In this document: piece by piece, positions 1-8,664 of the stretch
How the letters are laid out: each line of letters starts with the position of its first letter
How positions within the stretch are numbered: position 1 is the first letter of the stretch
Source: Pseudomonas cedrina subsp. cedrina
GTDB taxonomy: Bacteria > Pseudomonadota > Gammaproteobacteria > Pseudomonadales > Pseudomonadaceae
Reading direction: 5' to 3'
Length of the DNA: 64,000 nucleotides
Assembly (NCBI RefSeq): GCF_001983175.1
Contig: NZ_MNPW01000006.1
Coordinates: 248,001-312,000 of the forward strand
Translations under genes and position numbers: made by a program
The notes under the pieces: generated by a model
Database searches by the model: none
What the model saw: only the letters and a program-made list of their open reading frames with translations
Told to the model about the DNA's origin: nothing

Positions 1-459
1 CAACCCGAGGATCACCAGCGGGCTGCCGGGCTGGTCTTCACCGATGGACGCGACGCTGGTCCCGGCCGGAAGCGGCAGGTCGACGCGTTTGAGCTCGGCG
101 CCAGTCTCTAGATTAAAGAACAGCGCCTGGCCCTTGTCGGAAACCCGCATGGCGACCTGGTTCTGTTCTTCGAGGGAGATCATCAGCGGCTTGCCGGCGT
201 CCTGGATCCAAGCGGGGGTCAGTGCGTCTTCCTTGGTCAATGAAGCACCCTGGAACAAGGGCGCGACGACATAGGCCAGAAAAAAGAAGATCAAGGTAAT
301 GGCGCCGAGAACGGCGAGACCGCCGACCAGCACGTACCAGCGGGTCAGGCGATCCTTGAGCGCGCGAATGCGGCGCTTGCGTTGCAGCTCAGGCGTATTG
401 AAATCAATGCGCTTGGGAGGAGAAGTCGTCGTCATGGTGGAGTTGGCCAGATCATTCAT
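1..459 (-). CDS. pstC: Phosphate ABC transporter permease PstC, N-terminal part (cut by window start)
   Basis: This is the N-terminal 153 residues of an inner-membrane permease of the high-affinity phosphate transporter; the rest lies outside the window. The protein starts MNDLANSTMTTT, has a basic stretch rich in Arg/Lys, then one clear membrane helix near residues 45-68, and then enters a periplasmic stretch (WIQDAGKPLMISLEEQNQVA). A long periplasmic insert after the first helix is typical of the enlarged Pseudomonas PstC. It lies 147 bases downstream of pstS on the same strand, with a terminator-like hairpin between, as expected for a pst operon in which pstS is made in excess. A second in-frame ATG at 435 is a possible alternative start. 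Confidence 0.9.
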   Translation of the reverse strand, partial: MNDLANSTMTTTSPPKRIDFNTPELQRKRRIRALKDRLTRWYVLVGGLAVLGAITLIFFFLAYVVAPLFQGASLTKEDALTPAWIQDAGKPLMISLEEQNQVAMRVSDKGQALFFNLETGAELKRVDLPLPAGTSVASIGEDQPGSPLVILGL

Positions 460-547
460 GCGCACACCCTAGCGGTCCTGTATGACAGAAAGATGACAAT
501 GCGGTGACGCACCAAATCCGCCGCGAGGCAAGGCTGGCAGCGGACAA

Positions 548-585
548 AAAAGATGGGATGAAGCCGGGCCTTTGTGGGGCCCGGT
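548..585 (-). terminator. Partial terminator / stabilising hairpin after pstS
   Basis: A 7-bp perfect stem (564-570 with 578-584, CCGGGCC/GGCCCGG) lies just downstream of the pstS stop on the minus strand. It is followed by a pyrimidine-rich run ending in six T about ten bases away. The gap between stem and T run makes it a leaky terminator or an mRNA-protecting hairpin, which would give more pstS than pstC message. Confidence 0.5.
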
Positions 586-606
586 CTTACATCGGGTATT
601 ACAGGC

Positions 607-1593
607 TTAGTTGCCTTCTTTCAGACCCAAGTCAGCCAGCGCTTTGGCAGCGACTTTGGCGGGCAGCGGGATGTAGCCGTCTTTGACTACAACTTCCTGG
701 CCCTGTTTGGACAGCACCAGCTTCACGAACTCGGCTTCCAGCGGGGCCAGAGGCTTGTTCGGCGCTTTGTTGACGTAAACGTAGAGGAAGCGCGACAGCG
801 GGTATTTGCCGTTCAGGGCGTTTTCTTCACTGTCTTCGATGTAGTCAGTGCTGCCTTTCTTGGCCAGGGCCACGGTTTTCACGCTGGCGGTCTTGTAGCC
901 GATGCCCGAGTAGCCGATGCCGTTCAGCGACGAGCTGATCGACTGCACGACCGAAGCCGAGCCGGGTTGTTCGTTCACGTTTGGCTTGTAGTCACCTTTG
1001 CACAGGGCCTCTTCCTTGAAGTAGCCGTAGGTGCCGGACACCGAGTTACGACCAAACAACTGCACCGGCTTGTTGGCCAGGTCGCCGGTCACACCCAGGT
1101 CACCCCAGGTTTTCACGTCGGTCTTGGCGCCGCACAGACGCGTCGAAGAGAAGATCGCGTCGACCTGTTCCATGGTCAGGTGCTGGATGGGGTTGTCCTT
1201 GTGTACAAATACAGCCAGGGCATCCACGGCAACCGGGATGGCGGTTGGCTTGTAGCCGTATTTCTGCTCGAAGGCCGCCAGTTCGGTGTCCTTCATCTTG
1301 CGGCTCATCGGGCCCAGGTTGGAGGTGCCTTCGGTCAGCGCAGGAGGCGCGGTAGCCGAGCCGGCCGCTTGGATCTGGATGTTGACGTTCGGGTATTCTT
1401 TTTTGTAACCCTCGGCCCACAGGGTCATCAGGTTTGCCAGGGTATCGGAACCGACGCTGGACAAGTTGCCCGACACACCAGTGGTCTTGACGTAAGCCGG
1501 GATCGCCGGGTCAACGCCAGCAGCCACCGCGTTGGCGGTCGCGACGCCAGCAGCGACAAACGTCATTGCCGCCATCAAACGTTTCAGTTTCAT
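607..1593 (-). CDS. pstS: Periplasmic phosphate-binding protein PstS
   Basis: This 328-residue secreted protein binds phosphate in the periplasm and delivers it to PstCAB. It has a Sec signal peptide (residues 1-25, ending NAVAA) followed by the PstS fold. The phosphate-binding pieces are visible: VGSDTL near residue 47, GSATAPPAL near 78, and [12 protein letters not shown] near 182 (SGT is the classic phosphate contact). Two cysteines (LCGAK, ALCKGD) could pair. Start 1593 is supported by AGGAG seven bases upstream. A Pho box lies about 80 bases upstream, and pstC follows on the same strand. The length fits the DING-unlike PstS form usual in Pseudomonas. Confidence 0.95.
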   Translation of the reverse strand: MKLKRLMAAMTFVAAGVATANAVAAGVDPAIPAYVKTTGVSGNLSSVGSDTLANLMTLWAEGYKKEYPNVNIQIQAAGSATAPPALTEGTSNLGPMSRKMKDTELAAFEQKYGYKPTAIPVAVDALAVFVHKDNPIQHLTMEQVDAIFSSTRLCGAKTDVKTWGDLGVTGDLANKPVQLFGRNSVSGTYGYFKEEALCKGDYKPNVNEQPGSASVVQSISSSLNGIGYSGIGYKTASVKTVALAKKGSTDYIEDSEENALNGKYPLSRFLYVYVNKAPNKPLAPLEAEFVKLVLSKQGQEVVVKDGYIPLPAKVAAKALADLGLKEGN

Positions 1594-1670
1594 GCCTTGC
1601 TCCTAGCAGATAGGGATAATTGGATCGGGCCAAGTATCGGCAGGCCGTGTGACTACTCTATGTCTGGAAT

Positions 1671-1688
1671 GTGACAGTTGGATGAAAG
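1671..1688 (-). promoter_or_regulatory. Pho box of pstS
   Basis: On the minus strand the sequence reads CTTTCAT-CCAA-CTGTCAC: two 7-bp PhoB half-sites separated by 4 bases, each close to the CTGTCAT consensus. A third weaker half-site (CCAGACAT) follows, then a possible -10 (TAGAGT). This is the expected architecture for phosphate-starvation activation of pstS by PhoB. Confidence 0.85.
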
Positions 1689-1844
1689 GCCAGCATTGGA
1701 AGGGATCTTACCTTGGCATCAAAATAGTCTGAGTGGGCTGCCCGCAACGTCGCCTGGAATTTTCCGACAAGTCTTTAGGGTTGTGGCTCGGAAGCGGGAA
1801 CACTAACTTACCCCGGCGTCCAGGCACGCCCGCATGCGGCTCAT

Positions 1845-1890
1845 CTTAGGTTGACAAATAAAACACCATGGACAAACTTGTCAACCTAAG
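1845..1890 (+). promoter_or_regulatory. 13-bp inverted repeat operator with -35 boxes upstream of the XRE-ImmA gene
   Basis: CTTAGGTTGACAA (1845-1857) is repeated as a perfect inverted copy at 1878-1890, with 20 bases between. Each arm carries a perfect TTGACA, so the palindrome contains a -35 box in both directions. It ends 10 bases before the start codon of the XRE-ImmA gene, and the AAGGAG Shine-Dalgarno overlaps the right arm. The most likely role is autorepression by the HTH domain of that gene. The -10 box is weak (CAAACT). Confidence 0.65.
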
Positions 1891-1900
1891 GAGAACTCCC

Positions 1901-2935
1901 ATGATCAATGACCGCATTCGCCGCGCAAGATTATTGCGCGGCATGTCCCTAGCAGCGCTGGCACAGCGTCTGGGCGACATAAGCAAGCAGGGCCTTAGCA
2001 AATATGAAAAAGGATCGAGCGTCCCGAACTCCCAGCGCCTCCTGCAATTGGCCAAGGCCTTGGAAGTAAACCCAGAGTATTTTTTCCGCCCTGAAGCCTT
2101 GCCCCTCGCCCCGCTGGAGTTTCGCAAACTGGCCAAAATGCCTCATTACCGTCAAGTACAGGTCGAGGAACAGGTCCGAGAGCACTTGGAACGCTACATT
2201 GCCCTTGAGGAATGCTTCGAGCCGTTGGATATTCAGACTGCTAGAACTCCAATGCACTTATTGCCGGCTTCCTGCGCTGCAGATGCCGAGCGAGCCGCAG
2301 AGGAACTGCGGGAGTATTGGGGCATGGGAGGCAACCCAATCGCACACCTGACCGAACAACTGGAGGAACATGGCATCAAGGTAGTGATGCTTGATGGCCC
2401 GGATGATTTCGACGGTGCTTGCGTAGCTACCCGTGACGGCGAACATGTACTGATCGCCTTGAATGCCCAGCGTCCAGGTGAACGCATTCGTTTCACTGCC
2501 GCTCACGAGCTGGGACATTGGGTGATGCAACTTCCCGAAGACATGTCTGAGCGTGACAAGGAAAACTGCTGTCACCGTTTCGCTGGAGCGTTTCTTTATC
2601 CAGCCAAGGCCGTTATCCGCGACTTCGGCAGCCGACCGCGCTCTAGGATTCATACTCAGGAACTGCTCATTGCCAAACGTCAGTACGGGCTATCAATGCA
2701 CGCTGCGCTACGCCGCCTCAAAGATCTCAGCCTGGTAGGCGACACCGGCTACAAATTACTCACCATTCAATTCAGCACTAATGGCTGGCGTAAGGCTGAA
2801 CCCGAACCCCTACCCTGCAAACCGCCAGCACGTTTCGAGTCTTTAGTGTTCTGGGCGTTGGCGGAGGAATTGATCACTAGATCCCGGGCCGCGGAATTGC
2901 TGCGAAGACCCTTGAAGGCACTGGAGAGTGAATGA
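1901..2935 (+). CDS. XRE-family HTH / ImmA-IrrE metallopeptidase protein (antitoxin-like)
   Basis: This 344-residue protein has an N-terminal Cro/C1-type HTH (about residues 1-65, with GMSLAALAQRLGDISKQGLS) and a C-terminal ImmA/IrrE (COG2856) zinc-peptidase domain. The latter carries the HExxH motif as AAHELGHWVM near residue 205. Proteins of this pairing act as autorepressing antitoxins or as repressor-cleaving proteases. Start 1901 was chosen over an in-frame ATG at 1868 because AAGGAG sits 8 bases upstream and the earlier ATG falls inside the operator palindrome. It overlaps the following PIN gene by ATGA, so the two form one transcript. Codon use and GC content are lower than the neighbours, and the module separates pstS from the MFS gene, which suggests acquisition. 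Confidence 0.85.
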   Translation: MINDRIRRARLLRGMSLAALAQRLGDISKQGLSKYEKGSSVPNSQRLLQLAKALEVNPEYFFRPEALPLAPLEFRKLAKMPHYRQVQVEEQVREHLERYIALEECFEPLDIQTARTPMHLLPASCAADAERAAEELREYWGMGGNPIAHLTEQLEEHGIKVVMLDGPDDFDGACVATRDGEHVLIALNAQRPGERIRFTAAHELGHWVMQLPEDMSERDKENCCHRFAGAFLYPAKAVIRDFGSRPRSRIHTQELLIAKRQYGLSMHAALRRLKDLSLVGDTGYKLLTIQFSTNGWRKAEPEPLPCKPPARFESLVFWALAEELITRSRAAELLRRPLKALESE

Positions 2936-3427
2936 GCCTGATCTATATCAGCGACACGAATATCTGGATCGACTTCAGAAATGCCGGACTGCTGGAACAA
3001 GATGTTCAGATTGCCTTTCACCCTTTGCTGTACAGATTTTGTTCTCTATGAACTGGCCGACTTCCCCCACGACGAATTACTAGCCCAAGGATTGTTGGTC
3101 GAGTCGTTTGATGACGCGGGAGTACAAAAACTACTCAAAATGAAACGCGAGCATGGCAACAGTTCAATGGCCGACGTGTCCTGCTATTTATTGGCCCATA
3201 CAACCGGCAGGCCATTGCTTACGGGAGATGGAAAATTACGCCGACAAGCACAGAAGGACGGCCTCCAAGTAAGAGGGGCCCTCTGGCTGCTGGACCTTAT
3301 GGTTGAACACCACACGATCACATCATCGGTCGCCGCGCAGGCCCTGGAGAATATGCTTTGGCATGGTGCCCGATTACCAGGCACCGAATGCTCAACAAGG
3401 CTCTCGCAATGGCGAGAGCCTAATTGA
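2932..3427 (+). pseudogene. PIN-domain toxin, broken by a one-base insertion
   Basis: The ATG at 2932 overlaps the antitoxin stop (ATGA). It opens a PIN-domain start, MSLIYISDTNIWIDFRNAG, with the first catalytic Asp, but this frame stops at 3049-3051 after 39 codons. From 3002 the next frame continues the same fold (MFRLPFTLCCTDFVLYEL, then DVSCYLLAHTTGRPLLTGDG) to a stop at 3425-3427. Dropping one base near 3001 (CAAGATG to CAAATG) would restore a PIN protein of about 164 residues with its Asp/Glu quartet. An ATG at 2981 could start the second frame, but the product would lack the first catalytic Asp. The toxin is therefore probably inactive, unless the insertion is a sequencing error. Confidence 0.75.
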
Positions 3428-3430
3428 ACC

Positions 3431-4720
3431 TCAACGCCCTCGCTTCCACAGATACCCGCCCACCACCATCCCCATCACACACAGCGCGGCTACGTAGTAG
3501 GACGGGCCCATCGGGCTTTCCTTCATCAGCAGCGATACCGCCAGCGGCGTCAGCCCGCCGAACACGGCATAGGCCACGTTGTAGGAGAACGACAAACCAC
3601 TGAAACGCACCACGGGCGGGAACGCTTTGACCATCACGTAGGGCACTACCCCGATGACGCCTACAAACAAACCGGTCAGAGCGTATAGCGGGAACAGCCA
3701 GTCCGGGTGGGCCATCAGGCTGTGATACAGCGTCCAGGAAGTAGCCAGCAACAGCGCACAACCGCAGATGAGCACGCGGCCGGCGCCGAAGCGGTCAGCC
3801 AAAGCGCCGGAGGCGATGCAGCCCAGGCTCAAGGTGACGATGGCCAGGCTGTTGGCCTGCAGCGCAACGGTCGGGCTGAAGTGGTAAATGGTCTGAAGCA
3901 CGGTCGGGGTCATCAGGATGACCACCACAACGCCGGCCGACAACAGCCAGGTCAGCAGCATCGACAAGACGATGGCGCCACGGTGGTCGCGCAGTACGGC
4001 GCGCAAGGGCAACTCGGCGGCCAGGGCCTTGCGCTGCTGCATCTCGGCGAAGATCGGCGTTTCGTGCAGCCAGCGGCGCAGGTACACCGACAGCAGGCCG
4101 AACACGCCGCCAAGCAGGAACGGGATGCGCCAGGCGTAATCCGACACCTGCTCCGGGCTATAAAGCGTATTGATCGCGGTGGCCACCAGCGAACCCAGCA
4201 GGATCCCGGCGGTGAGACCGCTGGTCAGTGTGCCGCAGGCGTAGCCGATATGGCGTGGTGGCACGTGTTCAGAGACAAACACCCAGGCACCTGGCACCTC
4301 ACCGCCAATCGCCGCGCCCTGGATGATGCGCATCAGCAGCAGCAGGACCGGCGCCCACAGGCCGATTTGTGCGTAGGTTGGCAGCAGGCCCATGATCAGG
4401 GTCGGCACGGCCATCATGAAGATGCTCAGGGTGAACATTTTCTTGCGGCCCAGCAAGTCACCGAAGTGCGCCATGATGATGCCGCCCAGGGGGCGCGCCA
4501 GGTAACCTGCGGCGAAGATGCCGAAGGTCTGCATCATGCGCAGCCATTCGGGCATGTCGACCGGGAAAAAGAGTTTCCCGACCACGGTGGCGAAAAACAC
4601 GAAAATGATGAAATCATAAAACTCCAGCGCCCCGCCCAAGGCAGACAGCGACAGGGTTTTGTAGTCGTTGCGGGTCAGCGGGCGCGAAGGTTGCGCACTG
4701 CTTGCGGGCACGGAGGACAT
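3431..4720 (-). CDS. MFS transporter, metabolite:H+ symporter (MHS) family
   Basis: A 429-residue, 12-helix inner-membrane proton symporter. The N-terminal signature ALGGALEFYDFIIFVFFA and the loop FGDLLGRKKMF (MFS motif A between helices 2 and 3) place it in the MHS group with ProP, KgtP, ShiA and YhjE, which carry small polar metabolites such as organic acids, proline or betaine. The substrate cannot be told from sequence. Start 4720 (MSSVPASSAQ) was preferred to the longer open frame because upstream codons do not encode a recognisable N-terminus for the family. The gene is monocistronic and convergent with the broken PIN toxin, with only 3 bases between the stops. Confidence 0.85.
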   Translation of the reverse strand: MSSVPASSAQPSRPLTRNDYKTLSLSALGGALEFYDFIIFVFFATVVGKLFFPVDMPEWLRMMQTFGIFAAGYLARPLGGIIMAHFGDLLGRKKMFTLSIFMMAVPTLIMGLLPTYAQIGLWAPVLLLLMRIIQGAAIGGEVPGAWVFVSEHVPPRHIGYACGTLTSGLTAGILLGSLVATAINTLYSPEQVSDYAWRIPFLLGGVFGLLSVYLRRWLHETPIFAEMQQRKALAAELPLRAVLRDHRGAIVLSMLLTWLLSAGVVVVILMTPTVLQTIYHFSPTVALQANSLAIVTLSLGCIASGALADRFGAGRVLICGCALLLATSWTLYHSLMAHPDWLFPLYALTGLFVGVIGVVPYVMVKAFPPVVRFSGLSFSYNVAYAVFGGLTPLAVSLLMKESPMGPSYYVAALCVMGMVVGGYLWKRGR

Positions 4721-5122
4721 GGCAAGGCTTCTCTTATTAGTCAGAACGGCAAGCCCGAGGTGTTGGCCGGGCCGGAACGGGTTCGGCAAGATAGCAAATC
4801 GCCCGGAAAAGCACATCAGAAGCACAGTTGCGGCAAAAAGCCCCCGTACAGCCGCCATTTGCCGACCAAATGAGCGCCCAGAGGTCGTCGTGGCGCCAGG
4901 GTCTCGATATACTCGGCCCTTGCAAGCGCAAGACCCGCTGTCTTGAGGGGCTGCTGTGCCAAAACGTCGTTGGGTGCCGTCCAGCCGATTTGGCAGAGTT
5001 TCCCTTTAGTACGCCTTACGAGAAACGCATCACGCGGTGTATGTTGGTGCTGAAACGTTTTTTTCGAAGACGGCTATCCACTTGAAATACCCATGAAGCG
5101 TTACGGGTCAGAGGCCCTTGGC
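4721..5122. other. Intergenic region between divergent MFS and thioesterase genes
   Basis: About 400 bases without a convincing gene. A possible rightward -10 (TATACT, 4908-4913) precedes a small inverted repeat (CTTGC/GCAAG near 4919-4932). Short open frames here have no family resemblance. An in-frame ATG at 5093 would extend the thioesterase by ten residues but lacks a Shine-Dalgarno sequence. Confidence 0.4.
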
Positions 5123-5527
5123 ATGATCGAACTCGAACAAGAAGATCCAATTCCGCAAGGCGATCTCGCCCTGCAAATCACCGCGCTACCGCGTGAAACC
5201 AACGGTTTTGGCGATATTTTCGGCGGCTGGCTGGTCGCGCAAATGGACCTGGCCGGTACCGCCATGGCCAGCAAGGTTGCAGGTGGGCGCGTGGCCACCG
5301 TGGCCATTGATCGCATGGCATTCCTGGTGCCGGTCGCCGTGGGCGCGCAGCTTTCCTTCTACACCCAGGCCCTGGAAATCGGCCGCAGCTCGATCCAGAT
5401 GATGGTCGAAGTGTGGAGTGACGACCCGTTGTCCAGCGAATGGCGCAAGGTCACCGAGGCGGTGTTCGTGTTCGTCGCCATCGACGGCAGCGGGCGCACC
5501 CGTTCGGTGCCGTCGCGCGCGCGTTAA
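5123..5527 (+). CDS. Acyl-CoA thioesterase, YciA-like hotdog fold
   Basis: A 134-residue single-hotdog protein that should hydrolyse acyl-CoA in the cytoplasm. The family hallmarks are present: the N-terminal strand LALQITALPRETNGFGDIFGGWLVAQMD with the catalytic Asn/Asp region NGFGDIFGGW, then a central helix and ATVAIDRMAFLVPV. Start 5123 (MIELEQEDPI) fits the family length and has GAGG eight bases upstream. A different hotdog thioesterase lies at 51385, so the window carries two. The next gene is 57 bases downstream on the same strand and may be cotranscribed. Confidence 0.85.
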   Translation: MIELEQEDPIPQGDLALQITALPRETNGFGDIFGGWLVAQMDLAGTAMASKVAGGRVATVAIDRMAFLVPVAVGAQLSFYTQALEIGRSSIQMMVEVWSDDPLSSEWRKVTEAVFVFVAIDGSGRTRSVPSRAR

Positions 5528-5584
5528 ACATCGCCGGGTTTTGACGGTCAATTGCCCCATTGCCTGCCATTGAAGAGTGTTGCT

Positions 5585-6484
5585 ATGCCTACGCCCCACG
5601 TTGAAAGCCTGAAAATCGACGAGCTGGACTGCTGGCGCATCCGCCACAACGGCGCCGAACTGATGATGGCCCAGCAGGGCGCGCACATTTTCAGTTACGG
5701 GCGCGTCGGCGAGCAGCCGCTGATCTGGCCCAACCCTGAAGCGGTGTTCAAGCAGGGCAAAGGTATTCGTACCGGTGTGCCCGTGTGCTGGCCGTGGTTT
5801 GGCGTTTTTGACCGCAACCCGCTAAGCGTCAAGTCGATGCGCCAGAGCGATCAGCCGGCCGGCGCTCATGGCTTTGCGCGCACGGCACTGTGGGAGTTGG
5901 CAGCAACCGAATTTGAAGGCGACGCATTGCGCATCGATCTGGTGTTGCCGGTGCCCGCAGGCGGGTTTCCCGGCTGGCCCCACAAGGTAGGCCTGAAGCT
6001 CAGCCTGTTGCTGGACGACCAGCTGCATATCCGGCTGACCAGCCATAACCATGACACTGACACTGTCACCTTCAGTCAGGCGCTGCACACCTACTTCGCC
6101 GTGAGCGATGTGCGCAACGTGCAGGTCGAAGGCGTGGACGGGTCGACGTATATCGATACGGCCGATGGCTGGACGCAGAAGCAGCAGTCCGGCCTGCTGC
6201 ACTTCACCGCCGAGACTGACCGCATTTATCTCGACACCCCAGCCCAGCTGGCTATTGTCGACAAAGACTGGCAACGCCGCATTCAGCTCACGGCCGAGGG
6301 TTCGAAGTCGACCGTGATCTGGAACCCCTGGACCGAGCGCGCCAAGGCGTTTGATGACATGGCCGATGATGGTTGGCCGGGGATGCTGTGCATCGAAACG
6401 GCGAATGTGCTGGATGATGTGGTAAGCCTGGCGCCCGGCGAAAGCCATACCCTGGGCGTGAGCATCAGCGCTATTGCCCTGTAG
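5585..6484 (+). CDS. D-hexose-6-phosphate mutarotase (aldose 1-epimerase fold)
   Basis: A 299-residue beta-sandwich protein of the YeaD/YMR099c type, which interconverts alpha and beta anomers of hexose 6-phosphates. Visible family stretches are the substrate-loop motifs GIRTGVPVCWPWFG (residues 62-75), the catalytic His in GAHGFAR, the HTYFAVSDV strand, and the C-terminal VIWNPWTERAKAFDDM with catalytic Glu. Start 5585 was chosen because GAAGAG precedes it and the conserved N-terminus begins there; a longer frame starts at 5552. A REPIN follows and probably ends the transcript. Confidence 0.88.
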   Translation: MPTPHVESLKIDELDCWRIRHNGAELMMAQQGAHIFSYGRVGEQPLIWPNPEAVFKQGKGIRTGVPVCWPWFGVFDRNPLSVKSMRQSDQPAGAHGFARTALWELAATEFEGDALRIDLVLPVPAGGFPGWPHKVGLKLSLLLDDQLHIRLTSHNHDTDTVTFSQALHTYFAVSDVRNVQVEGVDGSTYIDTADGWTQKQQSGLLHFTAETDRIYLDTPAQLAIVDKDWQRRIQLTAEGSKSTVIWNPWTERAKAFDDMADDGWPGMLCIETANVLDDVVSLAPGESHTLGVSISAIAL

Positions 6485-6495
6485 ACGCCGATCAG

Positions 6496-6586
6496 AATGT
6501 GGGAGCTGGCTTGCCTGCGATACAGGCGACTCGGTGCGTCAGTTGCACCGAGCTGATGCTATCGCAGGCAAGCCAGCTCCCACATT
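6496..6586. repeat. REPIN (paired REP palindromes)
   Basis: Two inverted REP sequences: AATGTGGGAGCTGGCTTGCC at the left is mirrored by GGCAAGCCAGCTCCCACATT at the right, with an inner palindrome between. It lies between convergent genes and may act as a bidirectional transcript end. Near-identical elements occur at 9382, 23088 and 33714. Confidence 0.9.
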
Positions 6587-6601
6587 GGCCGGTGTTGCGG
6601 C

Positions 6602-7138
6602 TTAGAGATCGGATTCCTTTACGACCCGCACCTTCCCCGCATCCAGCGCATAGGCTGCATCGGCCAAATCGTTATTCACCTTCTCGACCTTGAGCGTGCC
6701 AGTGACCCACAACGGCGTGTAGATATCATCCAGCTTCAACCCCTTGGGATAACGCACCAGCACCAATTGGTTCGGCGGCGGCGGCGGCACGTGGATACAT
6801 GCGCCCGGATACGGCACGAGGAAAAACAGCGTGCTGCGCCCCTTGGCGTCGGTTTCCAACGGCACCGGATAGCCGCCAATGCGGATGTCCTTGCCGTTCA
6901 TGGCCGCCACGGTCTTGGTGGAATACATCACCGCCGGCAACCCCTTGCTCTGCTTCAAGCCACCTTTATCGGTAAAGGTGCCCTGGGCTTCGGGGGAGTT
7001 GTGGTCGATCTCGGGCATGGCTTCGAGGGCTTTTTGATCCGACAGTGGCATCAGGTCAAGCCAGTCGGTTTCCGGCAATTCGCCGGCGTGCGCCAGGCCA
7101 GGGCCCAGCAAGAGGAGAGTCAACAGAAGACGGCGCAT
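6602..7138 (-). CDS. Secreted DUF3299 protein
   Basis: A 178-residue exported protein with a signal peptide (MRRLLLTLLLLGPGLAHA, cleavage near residue 18). It is followed by the DUF3299 domain with the conserved GYPVPLE and the PYPGACIHVPPPPPNQ loop, whose single Cys and His look like a metal or cofactor site. Family members sit in the periplasm and are often next to ABC export or copper-related genes; the function is not established. Start 7138 is set by the signal peptide. A 21-base upstream in-frame start is possible. Confidence 0.8.
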   Translation of the reverse strand: MRRLLLTLLLLGPGLAHAGELPETDWLDLMPLSDQKALEAMPEIDHNSPEAQGTFTDKGGLKQSKGLPAVMYSTKTVAAMNGKDIRIGGYPVPLETDAKGRSTLFFLVPYPGACIHVPPPPPNQLVLVRYPKGLKLDDIYTPLWVTGTLKVEKVNNDLADAAYALDAGKVRVVKESDL

Positions 7139-7215
7139 GGAGAAACTCGGCAAGTACAAGTGCCGAACATTCTAGCCCTCTGCGCCTGCGCAGCGCAGAG
7201 GACTTTTTCGGCTGA

Positions 7216-7461
7216 TTACTTTCTTTTGATCAGGCCGTAGATCACCAGCAGCACGATCGCGCCCACCAAGGCACCAAGGAAGCCTGCGCCTTGGCCAGCC
7301 TGGTAGATACCCAGCGCCTGACCACCGTAGGTCGCGGCCAGGGAGCCGGCGATACCCAGCAGGATGGTCATGATCCAGCCCATGCTGTCGTCGCCTGGCT
7401 TGAGGAAACGCGCGAGCAGACCGACGATCAAGCCGATGAAGATGGTTCCGATGATACCCAT
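7216..7461 (-). CDS. GlsB/YeaQ/YmgE-family stress membrane protein
   Basis: An 81-residue inner-membrane protein with three hydrophobic segments. It shows the family signature of Gly-rich helices: MGIIGTIFIGLIVGLLARF, then IMTILLGIAGSLAATYGGQA, and a last helix ending in GLIKRK. Members (transglycosylase-associated family) are induced by general stress; the molecular role is unknown. AGAGGG lies 8 bases before the ATG. Confidence 0.9.
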   Translation of the reverse strand: MGIIGTIFIGLIVGLLARFLKPGDDSMGWIMTILLGIAGSLAATYGGQALGIYQAGQGAGFLGALVGAIVLLVIYGLIKRK

Positions 7462-7566
7462 GGCATTTCCCTCTGATTGAAGTGAACTATGCCAAAGCCT
7501 AGTCAGGCTTTGGCATCCTGCAATCAGAGGATAACAGGCGCCGAATGGTTCCCGCCGTTTCCAGGC

Positions 7567-8652
7567 TTATTGCTCGGCGAGCAAAGCCTCGACCTTGAGG
7601 ATCTGTGCCTGCAGGGTCGCACGGTCCTTGCAGCGCAGGTTGGCGTGGCCGACCTTGCGCCCGGCCTTGAAGGCCTTGGCGTAGTGATGCAGATGGCAGT
7701 CCTCGATCGCGACTACCCGCTCAACCGGCGGCACCGAGCCGATGAAGTTGAGCATGGCGCTCTCGCCGATCTTGGCCGTGGAACCCAGCGGCAGGCCGGC
7801 GACGGCGCGCAGGTGGTTCTCGAACTGGCTGCATTCGGCGCCTTCGGTGGTCCAGTGCCCGGAGTTGTGCACGCGCGGGGCGATTTCATTGGCCTTGAGG
7901 CCGCCGTCGACTTCGAAGAACTCGAATGCCATCACACCGACATAATCCAGCTGCTTGAGCACGCGGCTGGAATAGTCTTCGGCCAGTGCCTGCAGCGGGT
8001 GATCGCTGCTGGCCACGGACAGCTTGAGGATGCCGTTGACGTGGGTGTTGTGCACCAACGGATAGAAACGGATCTCGCCATCACGGGCGCGCACGGCGAT
8101 CAATGACACCTCGCCGGTGAACGTCACGAAGCCTTCCAGCAGGCAGGGCACGCTGCCCAGCTCGGCAAAGGTGCCGGCCACATCGGCTTCGCTGCGCAGG
8201 ACTTTCTGGCCCTTGCCGTCATAACCCAGGGTGCGGGTCTTGAGCACGGCCGGCAGGCCGATGCTGGCGACGGCGGCGTCCAGGTCCGCCTGGGACTGGA
8301 TGTCGGCGAAGGCCGGGGTGGGAATACCCAGGTCCTTGAACATGCTTTTCTCGAACCAGCGGTCACGGGCGATGCGCAGGGCTTCGGCGCTCGGGTACAC
8401 CGGCACGAACTGCGACAGGAAGGCCACGGTTTCGGCCGGGACGCTTTCGAACTCGAAGGTCACCAGGTCGACTTCGTCGGCCAGCTGGCGCAGGTGGTCC
8501 AGGTCGCTGTAGTCAGCGCGCAAGTGTTCACCCAGGGCTGCCGCACAGGCGTCCGGCGCCGGGTCGAGGAAAGCGAAATTCATCCCCAGCGGGGTACCCG
8601 CCAGAGCCAGCATGCGGCCCAATTGGCCGCCACCGATTACACCGATTTTCAT
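7567..8652 (-). CDS. purK: 5-(carboxyamino)imidazole ribonucleotide synthase PurK
   Basis: A 361-residue ATP-grasp enzyme that makes N5-CAIR from AIR, ATP and bicarbonate in purine synthesis. It begins MKIGVIGGGQLGRML (N-terminal nucleotide fold), has the ATP-grasp core (KTRTLGYDGKGQ near residue 140), the metal-binding stretch MAFEFFEVDG...NEIAPRVHNSGHW, and a short C-terminal domain. The ATG at 8652 follows purE by 12 bases, so the two form an operon. The open frame is one codon longer through a TTG, which is not needed. Confidence 0.97.
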   Translation of the reverse strand: MKIGVIGGGQLGRMLALAGTPLGMNFAFLDPAPDACAAALGEHLRADYSDLDHLRQLADEVDLVTFEFESVPAETVAFLSQFVPVYPSAEALRIARDRWFEKSMFKDLGIPTPAFADIQSQADLDAAVASIGLPAVLKTRTLGYDGKGQKVLRSEADVAGTFAELGSVPCLLEGFVTFTGEVSLIAVRARDGEIRFYPLVHNTHVNGILKLSVASSDHPLQALAEDYSSRVLKQLDYVGVMAFEFFEVDGGLKANEIAPRVHNSGHWTTEGAECSQFENHLRAVAGLPLGSTAKIGESAMLNFIGSVPPVERVVAIEDCHLHHYAKAFKAGRKVGHANLRCKDRATLQAQILKVEALLAEQ

Positions 8653-8664
8653 CAATCAATAACC

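Noticed and set aside
574..1674. Long plus-strand open frame over pstS (366 codons)
   Set aside because: It is the antisense shadow of pstS, with no family resemblance; pstS is certain.
3398..3421. Perfect 10-bp hairpin at the end of the PIN frame, considered as terminator
   Set aside because: AGGCTCTCGC/GCGAGAGCCT is perfect but has no T run on either strand, so it is not a standard intrinsic terminator.
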